From positions 1 through 17,927 of the forward strand of contig JAZSMU010000020.1 in the NCBI GenBank assembly GCA_045536045.1: a DNA stretch of 17,927 nt, read 5' to 3'. Position numbers and translations under genes: made by a program. Below are positions 5,923 to 14,189 of the stretch, one piece after another. Within the stretch, counting starts at the first letter, position 1. Every line of letters begins with the position of its first letter. Source of the DNA: RGIG1918 sp045536045. Its GTDB lineage: Bacteria; Cyanobacteriota; Vampirovibrionia; Gastranaerophilales; Gastranaerophilaceae. Below the pieces are notes generated by a model that ran no database searches, had not been told where the DNA came from, and worked only from the letters and a program-made list of their open reading frames with translations.

Positions 5923-7851
5923 TTGAACTGGACAAACGATTTAAATATACCAGAGTTTTTAAGAAATCACTTAGGAATGTTTGCAGGCGAAAAAGAGAAC
6001 ACTTGCCTTTATGATGTTTGGATGTCATTAGTTAATAAGCAAGGAGATTTGCCTGTTATAAATGACCCATACAATAAAATTGCATACAACTTTAGGGAAT
6101 TTACTCAATTAATTACACAATTTGCAGCAGGTTTTCAAAAGCTAGGCATTAAAAAAGGTTCTAAGGTAGCGTTTTTAAGCGAAAACTCTGGTCAATGGCT
6201 AATTGCAGACCAAGCAGTTTTGGCTTGTGGTGCTATTAATGCTGTTCGTGGCTCATCTGCACCAATTAATGAATTAGAATATATTTGGGAACATTCTCAA
6301 AGTGTTGCATTGGTTACAGACAGTCTAAAAGTTATTCAAGGGCTTGCCAATGTTTTTGAATCTCAAAAACCAAGATTTATTTTATATATCGGGGCAGAAA
6401 ATGATGCAGAAGGTTTTGCAAAAATTTCTAAAATTCCTTTCTACACATTTGAAAGCTTTAAAGAATTTTCTCAAAAGAAAAGATTTTGGAGAACAACTGT
6501 TAAAAAATCTGACCCAGCAACAATTATGTATTCATCTGGCACAACAGGAAAACCAAAAGGAATTTTACTATCTCACGGAAACATTATGTATGAAATGTCT
6601 GCCGTTCACCCTGTTATTAAAATTAAACCTGGAAGAGTTTTGGTTGATGTTTTGCCTATTTGGCACTGCTACCAAAGAACTTGCGAATATTACGCATTAT
6701 CAAAAGGTTGTTTGCAAGTTTTATCAAATGTTAGAAACTTTAAAAGAGATTTGCAAAAATATAGACCAAATTATATTTTCTCTGTTCCAAGAATTTGGGT
6801 TTCAATGTATGAAGCTATTTGGGCAGAAATTAAAACAAAGCCTATTGCTGTTCAAATTATCTTCAAATTCTTCTTAAATGTTTCAAAAATTACTAAGAAG
6901 ATGAAAAGAACACTTAAAAATAGAAACATCTACAAAGATGGTGCAAGCTTATTAGACAAAGTTTTACCATTCTTTGTTGCAAATATTCTAAATCCTGTTG
7001 ATAAATTTTCCATGAAATTTGTTTATAAGAAAATTAAAAACGCACTTGGTGGCAAATTTATTAAAGGTATTTCAGGTGGTGGTGCTTTAGCCCCATATAT
7101 TGAAGACTTTTTTGAGGCAATTGGAGTTAATATTTATGTTGGTTATGGCTTAACCGAAACTGCTCCTGTTCTTGCTGTTAGAAGAGAAGAAGACAACAAA
7201 ATGTACTCCGTTGGTCCAGCACTTCAAAACACAGAGTTAAAAATTGTTGACCCAAATAACTACACAACACCATTGAAAAACGGGCAAAAAGGCTTAATTC
7301 TTGCTCGTGGTCCTCAAGTTATGATGGGATATTATAGAGATGAAGAAGCTACAAGAAAAGTTATGACAGATGACGGCTGGTTTATAACAGGCGACCTTGG
7401 CTGGTTAACAAAAGATAATCATCTTGTTATTACAGGAAGATTAAAAGAAATTATTGTTCTTTCAAACGGCGAAAATGTTGAAACAGAATCTTTAGAAGAT
7501 GCTTGCATGGAAATTTCATACATTAATCAAATTGTTATAACAGGGCAAGACATGCCAAGCTTAACAGCATTGGTTGTTGTTAATGAAGATGAGCTAATTA
7601 GAGTTCTTCATGTTAAAAAAGGAGTTGACCCAAATTCTCTTAAAGATTTTAAAGCTATGCTTTTAAACGAAATTAATCAAAAAATTAAGAAAAGAGAAAG
7701 CTTTAGAGCATTTGAAAGAATTGGAAATATTCATCTCCTTAAAGAACCATTCAGCGTTGAAAACGGTATGCTTACACAAACACTTAAAATTAAGAAAAAT
7801 GTTGTTTGCGAAAGATACGAAGCTGAAATTCAAAAAATGTATAAAAAATAA
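5923..7851 (+). CDS. Long-chain acyl-activating enzyme (acyl-ACP synthetase / acyl-CoA ligase type)
   Basis: This AMP-forming enzyme activates a fatty acid with ATP and transfers it to a thiol (ACP or CoA). From the TTG start it has 642 residues. The P-loop SSGTTGKPKG is at 204-213, GYGLTETAP at 407-415, GDLGW at 490-494, the hinge GRLKEIIVLSNGENV at 505-519, and the late catalytic Lys near 622 (TQTLKIKK). The blocks IADQAVLACGAINAVRGSS and LPIWHCYQRTCEYYAL look more like cyanobacterial Aas and plant AAE15/16 acyl-ACP synthetases, from memory, than like FadD. It would then recycle free fatty acids into lipids. ATG 5908 gives a 647-residue alternative. It has its own promoter and no operon partners. 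Confidence 0.85.
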   Translation: MNWTNDLNIPEFLRNHLGMFAGEKENTCLYDVWMSLVNKQGDLPVINDPYNKIAYNFREFTQLITQFAAGFQKLGIKKGSKVAFLSENSGQWLIADQAVLACGAINAVRGSSAPINELEYIWEHSQSVALVTDSLKVIQGLANVFESQKPRFILYIGAENDAEGFAKISKIPFYTFESFKEFSQKKRFWRTTVKKSDPATIMYSSGTTGKPKGILLSHGNIMYEMSAVHPVIKIKPGRVLVDVLPIWHCYQRTCEYYALSKGCLQVLSNVRNFKRDLQKYRPNYIFSVPRIWVSMYEAIWAEIKTKPIAVQIIFKFFLNVSKITKKMKRTLKNRNIYKDGASLLDKVLPFFVANILNPVDKFSMKFVYKKIKNALGGKFIKGISGGGALAPYIEDFFEAIGVNIYVGYGLTETAPVLAVRREEDNKMYSVGPALQNTELKIVDPNNYTTPLKNGQKGLILARGPQVMMGYYRDEEATRKVMTDDGWFITGDLGWLTKDNHLVITGRLKEIIVLSNGENVETESLEDACMEISYINQIVITGQDMPSLTALVVVNEDELIRVLHVKKGVDPNSLKDFKAMLLNEINQKIKKRESFRAFERIGNIHLLKEPFSVENGMLTQTLKIKKNVVCERYEAEIQKMYKK

Positions 7852-7861
7852 AAAAACAAAA

Positions 7862-8578
7862 TTATGCTTTAACAGCCAATGATTTAACCAAAGGTTGCGT
7901 TGGCTGTTTTATTATGCTTTCAACAATGCCAACTTGTTTCTTTTCTTCTCTACCTGTAATTTTTCTGCCTAGTTTTTTACCTAAATCAAAGCAAAGAATT
8001 GAAACACCTACCAAAGCTAAGTCGCCCAAAATAGAACCACCAACTTTAACCATTTTGTTGCTAGAAGCACTAGCTAAAGCACTTTTGAAGCCTTTTAAAT
8101 TAATATTTTTAACAGCTGCTTTACAAGAATTTAATTCAGCTTGAAGAGCATTAGCAGAAGATTTTTTAATTGCGTTTGGAATTGCTTTATCTCTTAAATG
8201 TTTAACCACTGCTTCGCCTGCAAACATTGAACCCATTGCAAGACCTTCTTCAACTAAAGCAGAGCCTTTATCTTCATCTCTCATAACTCTAATTGCAGAA
8301 GCAGCACATAAAAGAGGATTAACCATATTGCTTGCAGATTTACAAATAGCTTTGCTGCTTTTATTAATATTTGCTTTTTTTAATAAATCATCAGCTTTGC
8401 CAAAAAGACTATCCATACCCTTGCTAGTCTTTGTTAAGCCAGCAGTTTCAGCTAGTGTTGAAACACCTGCAACAGCACCTAAAGTTTGAAATACAGGAAT
8501 TGGTGCTCTACCTAAATCACCATTTGCTGTTTTATCTATATTTCTTTTTGCAAAAATTATAGAACTAACTGCACCCAT
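7862..8578 (-). CDS. Unknown 238-residue Ala/Lys-rich protein
   Basis: I do not recognise this protein. It is rich in Ala, Ser, Lys and Gly. Moderately hydrophobic segments lie at about 31-47, 88-96 and 108-123, and a stronger one at about 180-197 (LGDLALVGVSILCFDLGKK), so it may be membrane-associated. No catalytic motif is seen. The N-terminus is not a clear signal peptide. The ATG start has AAAGG 6 bases upstream and a further AAGGAG about 15 bases above. It converges on the acyl-activating enzyme with 10 bases between stops. Its last codons also contain that gene's probable terminator. Confidence 0.75.
   Translation of the reverse strand: MGAVSSIIFAKRNIDKTANGDLGRAPIPVFQTLGAVAGVSTLAETAGLTKTSKGMDSLFGKADDLLKKANINKSSKAICKSASNMVNPLLCAASAIRVMRDEDKGSALVEEGLAMGSMFAGEAVVKHLRDKAIPNAIKKSSANALQAELNSCKAAVKNINLKGFKSALASASSNKMVKVGGSILGDLALVGVSILCFDLGKKLGRKITGREEKKQVGIVESIIKQPTQPLVKSLAVKA
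7871..7912 (+). terminator. Probable terminator of the acyl-activating enzyme, inside the opposing gene
   Basis: A 9-bp stem (7871-7879 with 7900-7908), with a second 4-bp stem inside (7886-7889 with 7893-7896), runs into TTTTATT. The hairpin starts 19 bases past the plus-strand stop and lies wholly inside the 3' coding end of the minus-strand 238-residue gene. Confidence 0.5.
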
Positions 8579-8610
8579 ACTAAACCTTTTAAAACTCCTT
8601 CCAAATAAAT

Positions 8611-8639
8611 AAAGTATTTTTATTCAATAAAATTGCCAA
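8611..8639 (-). promoter_or_regulatory. Promoter of the 238-residue gene
   Basis: On the minus strand TTGGCA (8639-8634, 5 of 6 consensus) lies 17 bases from TACTTT (8616-8611, a weak -10). Confidence 0.4.
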
Positions 8640-8671
8640 GTTTAAAGCATATGTTACATAATTTAACAAAC

Positions 8672-8706
8672 AAAAAACCCTCAGCCAATTTAGCCAAGGG
8701 TTTTTA
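8672..8706 (-). terminator. Terminator of the HU gene
   Basis: A 9-bp stem (8673-8681 with 8697-8705) has an internal smaller pairing. In the minus direction the T run forms the end of the second arm. It lies 22 bases past the HU stop. Confidence 0.8.
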
Positions 8707-8726
8707 TCATATTCAAAAAATTTAGT

Positions 8727-9002
8727 TTATTTATTAACCATATCTTTGAATTTTTTACCAGCTGAGAAAGCAGGAACTTTTTTAGCAGCGATTTTGATTT
8801 CTTTGCCAGTTTGTGGGTTTCTACCAACTCTAGCAGCTCTTTTTCTAGCTTCAAAAGTACCGAAGCCAACTAAAGTAACTTTATTTCCTTTTGCAACAGC
8901 ACCTTCAATAGTTTCAATCATAGCGCCTAAAACTTCTGCTGCTTCTTTTTGAGTAACTTTTGCACATTTTGAAATTTCTTGTACTAATTCTTCTTTGTTC
9001 AT
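8727..9002 (-). CDS. hup: HU-family DNA-binding protein
   Basis: HU is a dimeric nucleoid protein that bends DNA. The 91-residue length is standard. The N-terminal helices (1-45) are followed by GFGTFEARKRAAR (47-59) and the family signature GRNPQTGKEIKI (61-72), which forms the DNA-gripping arm. PAFSAGKKFKDMVN closes the body. The ATG start has AAAGGGG 7 bases upstream. It is a single-gene unit with a strong promoter and its own terminator. A specialised IHF role is unlikely, as the sequence is plain HU. Confidence 0.96.
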   Translation of the reverse strand: MNKEELVQEISKCAKVTQKEAAEVLGAMIETIEGAVAKGNKVTLVGFGTFEARKRAARVGRNPQTGKEIKIAAKKVPAFSAGKKFKDMVNK

Positions 9003-9032
9003 TGAGAACCCCTTTCTAATTTCTACTCTCTA

Positions 9033-9061
9033 ATTATATTAATTTTTCATATTTTAGGCAA
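9033..9061 (-). promoter_or_regulatory. Promoter of the HU gene
   Basis: On the minus strand TTGCCT (9061-9056) lies 17 bases from a perfect TATAAT (9038-9033). This fits a highly expressed gene. Confidence 0.7.
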
Positions 9062-9109
9062 GTACTTTTTTTGTTGAAAAATACTAATTTTAGGGGATTT
9101 TGAGGATTT

Positions 9110-9673
9110 TTATTCAAAATATTTTTCAATATTTTTAACAATAATAAGGTCTGGATTTTTGTTTTTAAAATTTCTTATAATCCCTTGTGCCTCAAGGTTT
9201 TTGCCTTGTTTTTTGTATATTAAAGCAAGAATAATTGGAGAATATAGCTCTTTGCTTTTTTGATATTTAAGTGCATTTTTGTCTAAAACTCCCATTAAAT
9301 CATACACTTCAACCAAATTAACATAGTATGAAAAATTAACAGGATAATAATTTATGGCATGGACAAAAGAGCTTTCAGCAACATTTGCATATCTAATATA
9401 TTTTTTAGATTTATGTTTTTTGGCTAATTTTGCAAGCTCTAAATTGGCAACACCAAGATTATTATAAATTGGATGAATTATTGGATTATCAGGCAAAAGC
9501 TTAATCCCAATTATAAACTCATTAATTGCAGAATTATATTTTCCTTCATGCATTAAGGTAACACCTTTATTGTTGTGCATAAAGGCATTGTTCTCAACTT
9601 CTATTTTTGAACTATATGCAAAAGTTGGAGAAGTTAAAAACAAAATTATTAATATTTTACAAAGTAACTTCAA
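9110..9673 (-). CDS. Exported TPR-repeat protein
   Basis: From the TTG start the 187-residue protein begins with a clear signal peptide: Met-Lys-Leu-Leu, a hydrophobic core at 7-13, and a likely cut after TFA (17-19). TPR-like helices follow, for example NNKGVTLMHEGKYNSAINEF and IYNNLGVANLELAKL. TPR proteins act as binding scaffolds, and this one is probably periplasmic. The TTG start (9671-9673) is preferred because AAGGGAGGGG lies just upstream and it gives a tidy signal peptide. An ATG at 9701-9703 would add 10 residues but lacks a ribosome site and deepens the overlap with the MBL gene from 17 to 47 bases. It is last in the sigma-malQ operon. No intrinsic terminator was found. Confidence 0.75.
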   Translation of the reverse strand: MKLLCKILIILFLTSPTFAYSSKIEVENNAFMHNNKGVTLMHEGKYNSAINEFIIGIKLLPDNPIIHPIYNNLGVANLELAKLAKKHKSKKYIRYANVAESSFVHAINYYPVNFSYYVNLVEVYDLMGVLDKNALKYQKSKELYSPIILALIYKKQGKNLEAQGIIRNFKNKNPDLIIVKNIEKYFE

Positions 9674-10586
9674 GCCCCTCCCTTGAGAAGAAAATATTTT
9701 CATTATTTTTCAAAATATCGTCTTCAATGGATTTTAAGAAATTATCATCATAAGTTGGGTCGTAATGGTATAGAGCAAGTTGCTTAACTTTTGCAAGCTT
9801 TGCAGTTTCAATTGCCATTTTGAATGTTGAATGTCCAAAACCTTGACGTGGCGAAATTGATGAAGAATATTCTTGTGTTGTATATTGGCTATCGTGAATT
9901 AATAAATCTGCGTCTTTTGCAAATTCAATAAATTTCTTATCTGAGCCAACATAACTTTCTTTATCAGTCGCATAAATAAGAGTTTTGCCCTTATATTGAA
10001 TTTTAAAGCACAGACAACCATTTTTTGGATGTGCAAAAGTTTTGTGTGCAGAAATTATAATATCTTCTTCATCTTTTTGATAGTTTTTAAATTCTTCCAT
10101 AGTATAAATCTTTTGAGAAGAATTTTTATCAATAACTAAATAGCTAGTTTCTTTAAAATCTTCAATTTTAATTGAACAAGTAATATCATCAATTCCTAGA
10201 GGAAAAGCTTTGCTATAAATTATTGATTGCAAATTTTCTTTTAAAGTTTTTTTGCCAACAGACAATCCCCAAACTCCAATTTGCGTTTGTGGAATGTAAA
10301 TTGGGTTAAAAAATGGGAAACCTTGAATATGGTCTAAATGAATATGACTTAATAAAAGTGTTAGTTTAATTGGCTCTTTTTGGCTTTGAGAATCTGAACT
10401 TAAAATGTAATTTCTTCTAAGCTCACTTCCTAAATCAATAATTCCTGTTCCAGCATCTAGAACAATTATCCTATCTCCAATGTTGACTTCAACACACGAA
10501 GTATTACCACCATAAGCCAAAAATTCTGCTTTTGGTGTTGGATATGAACCACGAACGCCTCTAAATTTTACTTTCATCTTTTCCAT
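9657..10586 (-). CDS. MBL-fold metallohydrolase
   Basis: This is a cytoplasmic metallo-beta-lactamase-fold hydrolase of the COG1235-like group (relatives of PhnP and RNase Z-type phosphodiesterases). The N-terminus has the typical GVRGSYPTP (10-18), YGGNTSCVEV (25-34) and DAGTG (44-48). The metal motif HIHLDH is at 81-86. Later conserved blocks include ATDKES, IHDSQYT, GFGHST and the C-terminal YHYDP. The substrate is probably a phosphodiester but is not shown by the sequence. The gene overlaps its upstream neighbour by 26 bases. An ATG three codons in (10577) with GGA above it is an equally good start. Confidence 0.85.
   Translation of the reverse strand: MEKMKVKFRGVRGSYPTPKAEFLAYGGNTSCVEVNIGDRIIVLDAGTGIIDLGSELRRNYILSSDSQSQKEPIKLTLLLSHIHLDHIQGFPFFNPIYIPQTQIGVWGLSVGKKTLKENLQSIIYSKAFPLGIDDITCSIKIEDFKETSYLVIDKNSSQKIYTMEEFKNYQKDEEDIIISAHKTFAHPKNGCLCFKIQYKGKTLIYATDKESYVGSDKKFIEFAKDADLLIHDSQYTTQEYSSSISPRQGFGHSTFKMAIETAKLAKVKQLALYHYDPTYDDNFLKSIEDDILKNNENIFFSREGLEVTL
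9674..9684 (-). promoter_or_regulatory. Ribosome site that decides the start of the TPR gene
   Basis: Read on the minus strand, AAGGGAGGGGC directly precedes TTG 9673-9671. It lies inside the last codons of the upstream MBL gene, where such G-rich sequence is unusual for this window. Confidence 0.5.
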
Positions 10587-11574
10587 TTTTCTTTTTTGCT
10601 TTTTTATCTTTAACTATTTTTTTCTTAATGACAATTGTTGTGTTTCTATCTTTTTCAACACCAGCAAAAGTGGCTGCGGCAATTGTATTTGCCTTGGCTT
10701 CAGCTTGCAATTCTTTCAATTTTGTTTCTTTAAAATAAAAATCAAATATAGTTCTATCTCTATAATTTGTAATATTTACCACTCTAAAAGCATTAGGATA
10801 TGTAACTAGAGATGGCGAAGAAACATGAATTATATTTTCAAGCTTTGTAATTTTTGTTGTGTGGTAATGCCCAGAAAACACTGCAATTGGGTTTGTATAT
10901 TTATTTAAAACATCAAAATAATCTTGTGCATTTAAAACCTTGTGGCTATCGCTTTGAAAAGGCTCTAAAACTGGATGATGTTCAAAAATTAAAACAACTT
11001 TATCGTTATTTTCATTTAATTCTTTATCTAAAAATTTAAGTTGTTCTTCTGAAATAAAACCGTTTGAAGAAATTTTGTCTGTTCTTAAATCTAAAACAAT
11101 AATATGGAAATTTCCTCTAAGTCCAACAGACCAATAAGATTTTTCTTGTTTTTGGTTAGGATTACAATCCGAAATTAATTTAACAACTTCTTCAACTGAT
11201 ATAGAATCTTCATTTTTACTATCTTCAAAATGGGCATCATGATTTCCTAAAGTCATTAAAACGGGATATTTCAATTCATATAAAAGCATCCAAAAATCTC
11301 TATATGAATCATAATATGGCTCATCAACCATATCACCCGTAAACATAACAAAATCTATTGCCTCTTCTTTATTTATTTGTTCAATTGCATCTTTCAAAAA
11401 ATCTTTAGACTTAGAAAGCATTTTAAAAGATGTGTTTTCCCTATCTGAAATATGAGAATCCGAAATTTGAACAAATTTTAAAGTTGTTTCTCTTAAAGAA
11501 AATGCAAAACACGAAGTTGCAGTCATGAAAACTGCAACTAAAGTTAAGAATAAATTTTTAAGATTTTTTTTCAT
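10561..11574 (-). CDS. Exported calcineurin-like metallophosphoesterase
   Basis: A signal peptide (1-24: Lys-rich start, hydrophobic core 8-19, cut near CFA-FS) leads to a two-metal phosphoesterase domain. Metal and catalytic residues are visible: Asp39 and His41 (SDSH), Gly80-Asp81, GNHD (110-113), EHHP and GHYH. Enzymes of this fold outside the cytoplasm cleave phosphomonoesters or diesters. The substrate is unknown. The C-terminal 30 residues are very Lys-rich, a possible surface-binding tail. The ATG lies one base after the glucanotransferase stop, with only a weak distant AGGA, so translation is probably coupled. Confidence 0.87.
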   Translation of the reverse strand: MKKNLKNLFLTLVAVFMTATSCFAFSLRETTLKFVQISDSHISDRENTSFKMLSKSKDFLKDAIEQINKEEAIDFVMFTGDMVDEPYYDSYRDFWMLLYELKYPVLMTLGNHDAHFEDSKNEDSISVEEVVKLISDCNPNQKQEKSYWSVGLRGNFHIIVLDLRTDKISSNGFISEEQLKFLDKELNENNDKVVLIFEHHPVLEPFQSDSHKVLNAQDYFDVLNKYTNPIAVFSGHYHTTKITKLENIIHVSSPSLVTYPNAFRVVNITNYRDRTIFDFYFKETKLKELQAEAKANTIAAATFAGVEKDRNTTIVIKKKIVKDKKAKKKNGKDESKI

Positions 11575-11575
11575 A

Positions 11576-13468
11576 TTAGATTAATAATCCTAATCTATTT
11601 AAAAGCTCTTGGTGAGCCATTGTAAACTCTCTTCCTCTTGCTCTAATTGCGAAGCTTAGTGCTAAAGGAAGATTTAGAGCATCTCCTGATTCTAAATTTT
11701 TAGCATACAATTCTTCAAAATTAGATGGAAGTCTTAAGCTCCAATTTTCAGGTCCAGATGTTCCAGGCTTGTTATAAACTTCATTAATACCAAAGAAATC
11801 TGTAAAGAATATTTGGATATTTTCAGCACTTGATGCAAAAATTTCAACAAGTTTTGTAAATGCTAAGAATTTTGGGTCATTATATAATTTACTTTCAAAT
11901 TCATAAGGATTATCAAAACCACCATTTTGATATAAATCTTCCATTAAATTATTCACATGAAGCTTAACTTCTTCATCTTGAACCATTTTTTCAGCCCACA
12001 TTCTGATTGGTTCATTGTCGTGTGTTCCAACCATTGCCCAAGACTTTGGAGTAATGTTTTTACATCTGTATGGATGGTCTTCCTCTTCTGCAACAACAAA
12101 TTGAACCAATTTCATTCCTTGAAGAGCATATTTTTTCATAACTGCTTCAACAGGGAAAGTAAGTGTTCCCAAGTCTTCTGCAACAATTGCGTCTTTATCA
12201 AGCCCAGCTTCTTTAGCTGCAGCAATAACGATTTTTTCTATCATCATGCCATATCTTGAAACTTGTTCGTCTGAAAGTTTAGTTACCCATTTTTCTTTAT
12301 CTGGAGAAACTTCAGGGTCAACATCTGCCTCTGTTGCAATTGAATATTTTTTCAATACAGGGTGTGTTGGAGAAGAATATAATCTTCCAGCTCCTTCTTC
12401 TGGTTTTGGAAGTTTATCTGCTTCATATACCCAAGGGTCAATTAAACCAACTGTGTGGTCAATTCTAATCCCACCAGGGTTTTCTTTAAACATTTTCAAA
12501 TATAGTCTTTTTAAAAGTTTTCCAGCATCTTTTAAGTTGCCTTTTTCATCAAACATTTTATCTGGGTCTACAACAGGGAAGCCCCAAGCTTGACCATCTT
12601 CAGAGAAATAATCTGGAGGGCAACCTAGAGAATAGCCTTCTAAAAATAGGTCTTGATATGCCCAAGAATCTCTGTCTGAGAATGCAACTTGTCTATCTGC
12701 AATTAGTTTTAACCCAGCAGATTTTGCATATTTTCTTGTTTCTTCACTTTGACGAGAAACAATAAATTGAATAAATTTATATTTTTCAATAACATCTGCG
12801 TGCTTTTTAGAAACTTCTTTTAACCTGTTTTTTGCAACAGAAGTTTTAATTTTAAATATGTTTTTATCTAATTCATTTTTCCATTGTGGCCAATAATCGC
12901 ATTCATTTTCAAGACAAAATGCTTCATAAAGTGCGTCATTATCTAGCCAATATGCATTTTCTTTTTTAAACATTTCAAATGGAAGTTTGAATTTTGAGAA
13001 GAAATTCTTTTTGTAATTTGTCCAAATTTCTTCAAAAGCAACTTCATATGCACCATAAGCATATTCATAATTTGCTCTAAATTCGTCTTTAGTGTCATTT
13101 CCATTAACAATTTTTTCAAAAGTTTCAACAGATAATAAGTTGTCAAATTCTTTTGTTGTTAAATCTTTTAAATTTATAAATAATGGGTTTTCGCTAAAAA
13201 CTGTTCCTGTGTATGGGCTAGGGTCACTAAGCTTTGTTTTGCCATTTGGACCTAGTTGAATACCTGTAAATAAGCCTTTTGCAAAATCCATAAGTTTTTT
13301 CGCACATTTAGAATTATATGTTCCGAAACCTGTATTTTCATCTGCTTCAGCAGGAAAGCTCACCCCTTGTAAAATTAAAGCAAAATTCTTCTTACCCAAG
13401 ACTTTTAATGCATCTTGCAAGGTTGCTTTGTATTCTTCTGTCATTTTAATATTTTCCTTGCACAACAT
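11576..13468 (-). CDS. malQ: 4-alpha-glucanotransferase (GH77, amylomaltase)
   Basis: The enzyme moves alpha-1,4-glucan segments between chains, linking maltodextrin or glycogen use. GH77 signatures are present: GCPPDYFSEDGQAWG (282-296), nucleophile Asp337 in IRIDH, acid/base Glu431 in VAEDLG, and Asp484 in GTHDNEP. At 630 residues it is longer than the usual 500 or so. The extra length is in the N-terminal third and around 365-410. The N-terminal block QGVSFPAEADENTGFGTY replaces the usual HPTSLPG type. A second ATG 24 bases in (13444) with AAGGA above it is a credible alternative start. It follows the sigma-factor gene by 17 bases and precedes the phosphoesterase. Confidence 0.92.
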   Translation of the reverse strand: MLCKENIKMTEEYKATLQDALKVLGKKNFALILQGVSFPAEADENTGFGTYNSKCAKKLMDFAKGLFTGIQLGPNGKTKLSDPSPYTGTVFSENPLFINLKDLTTKEFDNLLSVETFEKIVNGNDTKDEFRANYEYAYGAYEVAFEEIWTNYKKNFFSKFKLPFEMFKKENAYWLDNDALYEAFCLENECDYWPQWKNELDKNIFKIKTSVAKNRLKEVSKKHADVIEKYKFIQFIVSRQSEETRKYAKSAGLKLIADRQVAFSDRDSWAYQDLFLEGYSLGCPPDYFSEDGQAWGFPVVDPDKMFDEKGNLKDAGKLLKRLYLKMFKENPGGIRIDHTVGLIDPWVYEADKLPKPEEGAGRLYSSPTHPVLKKYSIATEADVDPEVSPDKEKWVTKLSDEQVSRYGMMIEKIVIAAAKEAGLDKDAIVAEDLGTLTFPVEAVMKKYALQGMKLVQFVVAEEEDHPYRCKNITPKSWAMVGTHDNEPIRMWAEKMVQDEEVKLHVNNLMEDLYQNGGFDNPYEFESKLYNDPKFLAFTKLVEIFASSAENIQIFFTDFFGINEVYNKPGTSGPENWSLRLPSNFEELYAKNLESGDALNLPLALSFAIRARGREFTMAHQELLNRLGLLI

Positions 13469-13485
13469 AATTTATATGTTCCTTT

Positions 13486-14160
13486 CTAGTAACTGTTTAA
13501 ACCTCTTTTTTGTAAATATTCCCTAACTTGATTTAGAGAAGATTGCACAATCCTTGTAATACGCGAGCTAGACAAACCAACTTGTTGAGCAATTTGTTTA
13601 ACTTGCATGTTTCTATAAAATCTATATTCAACAATAACTCTATCTTTTTGTGGAAGTTTAGAAATAGCCTCACGAACCAATTTCCCAAGCTCGCCAATTT
13701 CTGCTTTTTCATCTGGAAGTGCTCCAGGGTCTTTAATAAAGTCAAATGGAGAGTCTGTATCTGAACTTTGAGACATAATTGAATCCATTGAAAGAATTGT
13801 CTCGTAAACAGCTTCCCTAACTTTGTTTGGCGAAATATCTAAACTACCTGAGCTATCCTCATCAAGCTCTCCGTCTGCGTTTTCATCAACTTTGTGTTTT
13901 AAGGTATACCATTTATAGCGATTTCTAAGTTCGTTTCTAATTGCCCAACGAACTGCAGTTGCGATATATGAAGAATTATAGCGTGTTAATTGCTCGTCTG
14001 TTTTGTTTTTGATAAGTGTTTGAATAGCAATAATGCCGATAGAGACAAGCTCTTCGTAGTCCACCATATGATTAGGGATTCTTCTATATTCTACCCTAGC
14101 AACCTTTTGGATTATTTCTATGTAATCATTTAATCTGTTTGACTGCACGCCGACTGCCAT
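13486..14160 (-). CDS. Sigma-70-family sigma factor, FliA/group-3 type
   Basis: The protein directs RNA polymerase to a promoter set. Region 2 (about 10-90) includes RRIPNHMVDYEELVSIG, like the RxPxHVxxDDLxxxG of FliA, and AVRWAIRNELRNR. Region 4 (about 152-220) has SKLPQKDRVIVEYRFY and a helix-turn-helix (186-207) containing QQVGLSSSRITRI. The linker (90-150) is acidic and too short for a normal region 3. Assignment to FliA is plausible because two sigma-28-like sites lie in the window, but a cyanobacterial SigF-like or other group-3 sigma is possible. The ATG has no strong ribosome site. It is first in a five-gene operon from the promoter at 14190-14218. Confidence 0.85.
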   Translation of the reverse strand: MAVGVQSNRLNDYIEIIQKVARVEYRRIPNHMVDYEELVSIGIIAIQTLIKNKTDEQLTRYNSSYIATAVRWAIRNELRNRYKWYTLKHKVDENADGELDEDSSGSLDISPNKVREAVYETILSMDSIMSQSSDTDSPFDFIKDPGALPDEKAEIGELGKLVREAISKLPQKDRVIVEYRFYRNMQVKQIAQQVGLSSSRITRIVQSSLNQVREYLQKRGLNSY

Positions 14161-14189
14161 TTTCTATCGCAATATACCTATCATAAGAG

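Noticed and set aside
6344..6877. A 177-codon plus-strand frame inside the acyl-activating enzyme gene
   Set aside because: It is a shifted frame of a well-supported gene, with Leu/Phe/Gln-rich random composition.
9061..9085. Imperfect AT hairpin after the TPR gene as its terminator
   Set aside because: It needs a bulge, has no T run in the minus direction and overlaps the HU promoter.
11957..12593. Two plus-strand frames opposite malQ
   Set aside because: They are antisense to strongly conserved GH77 motifs and have no ribosome site or promoter.
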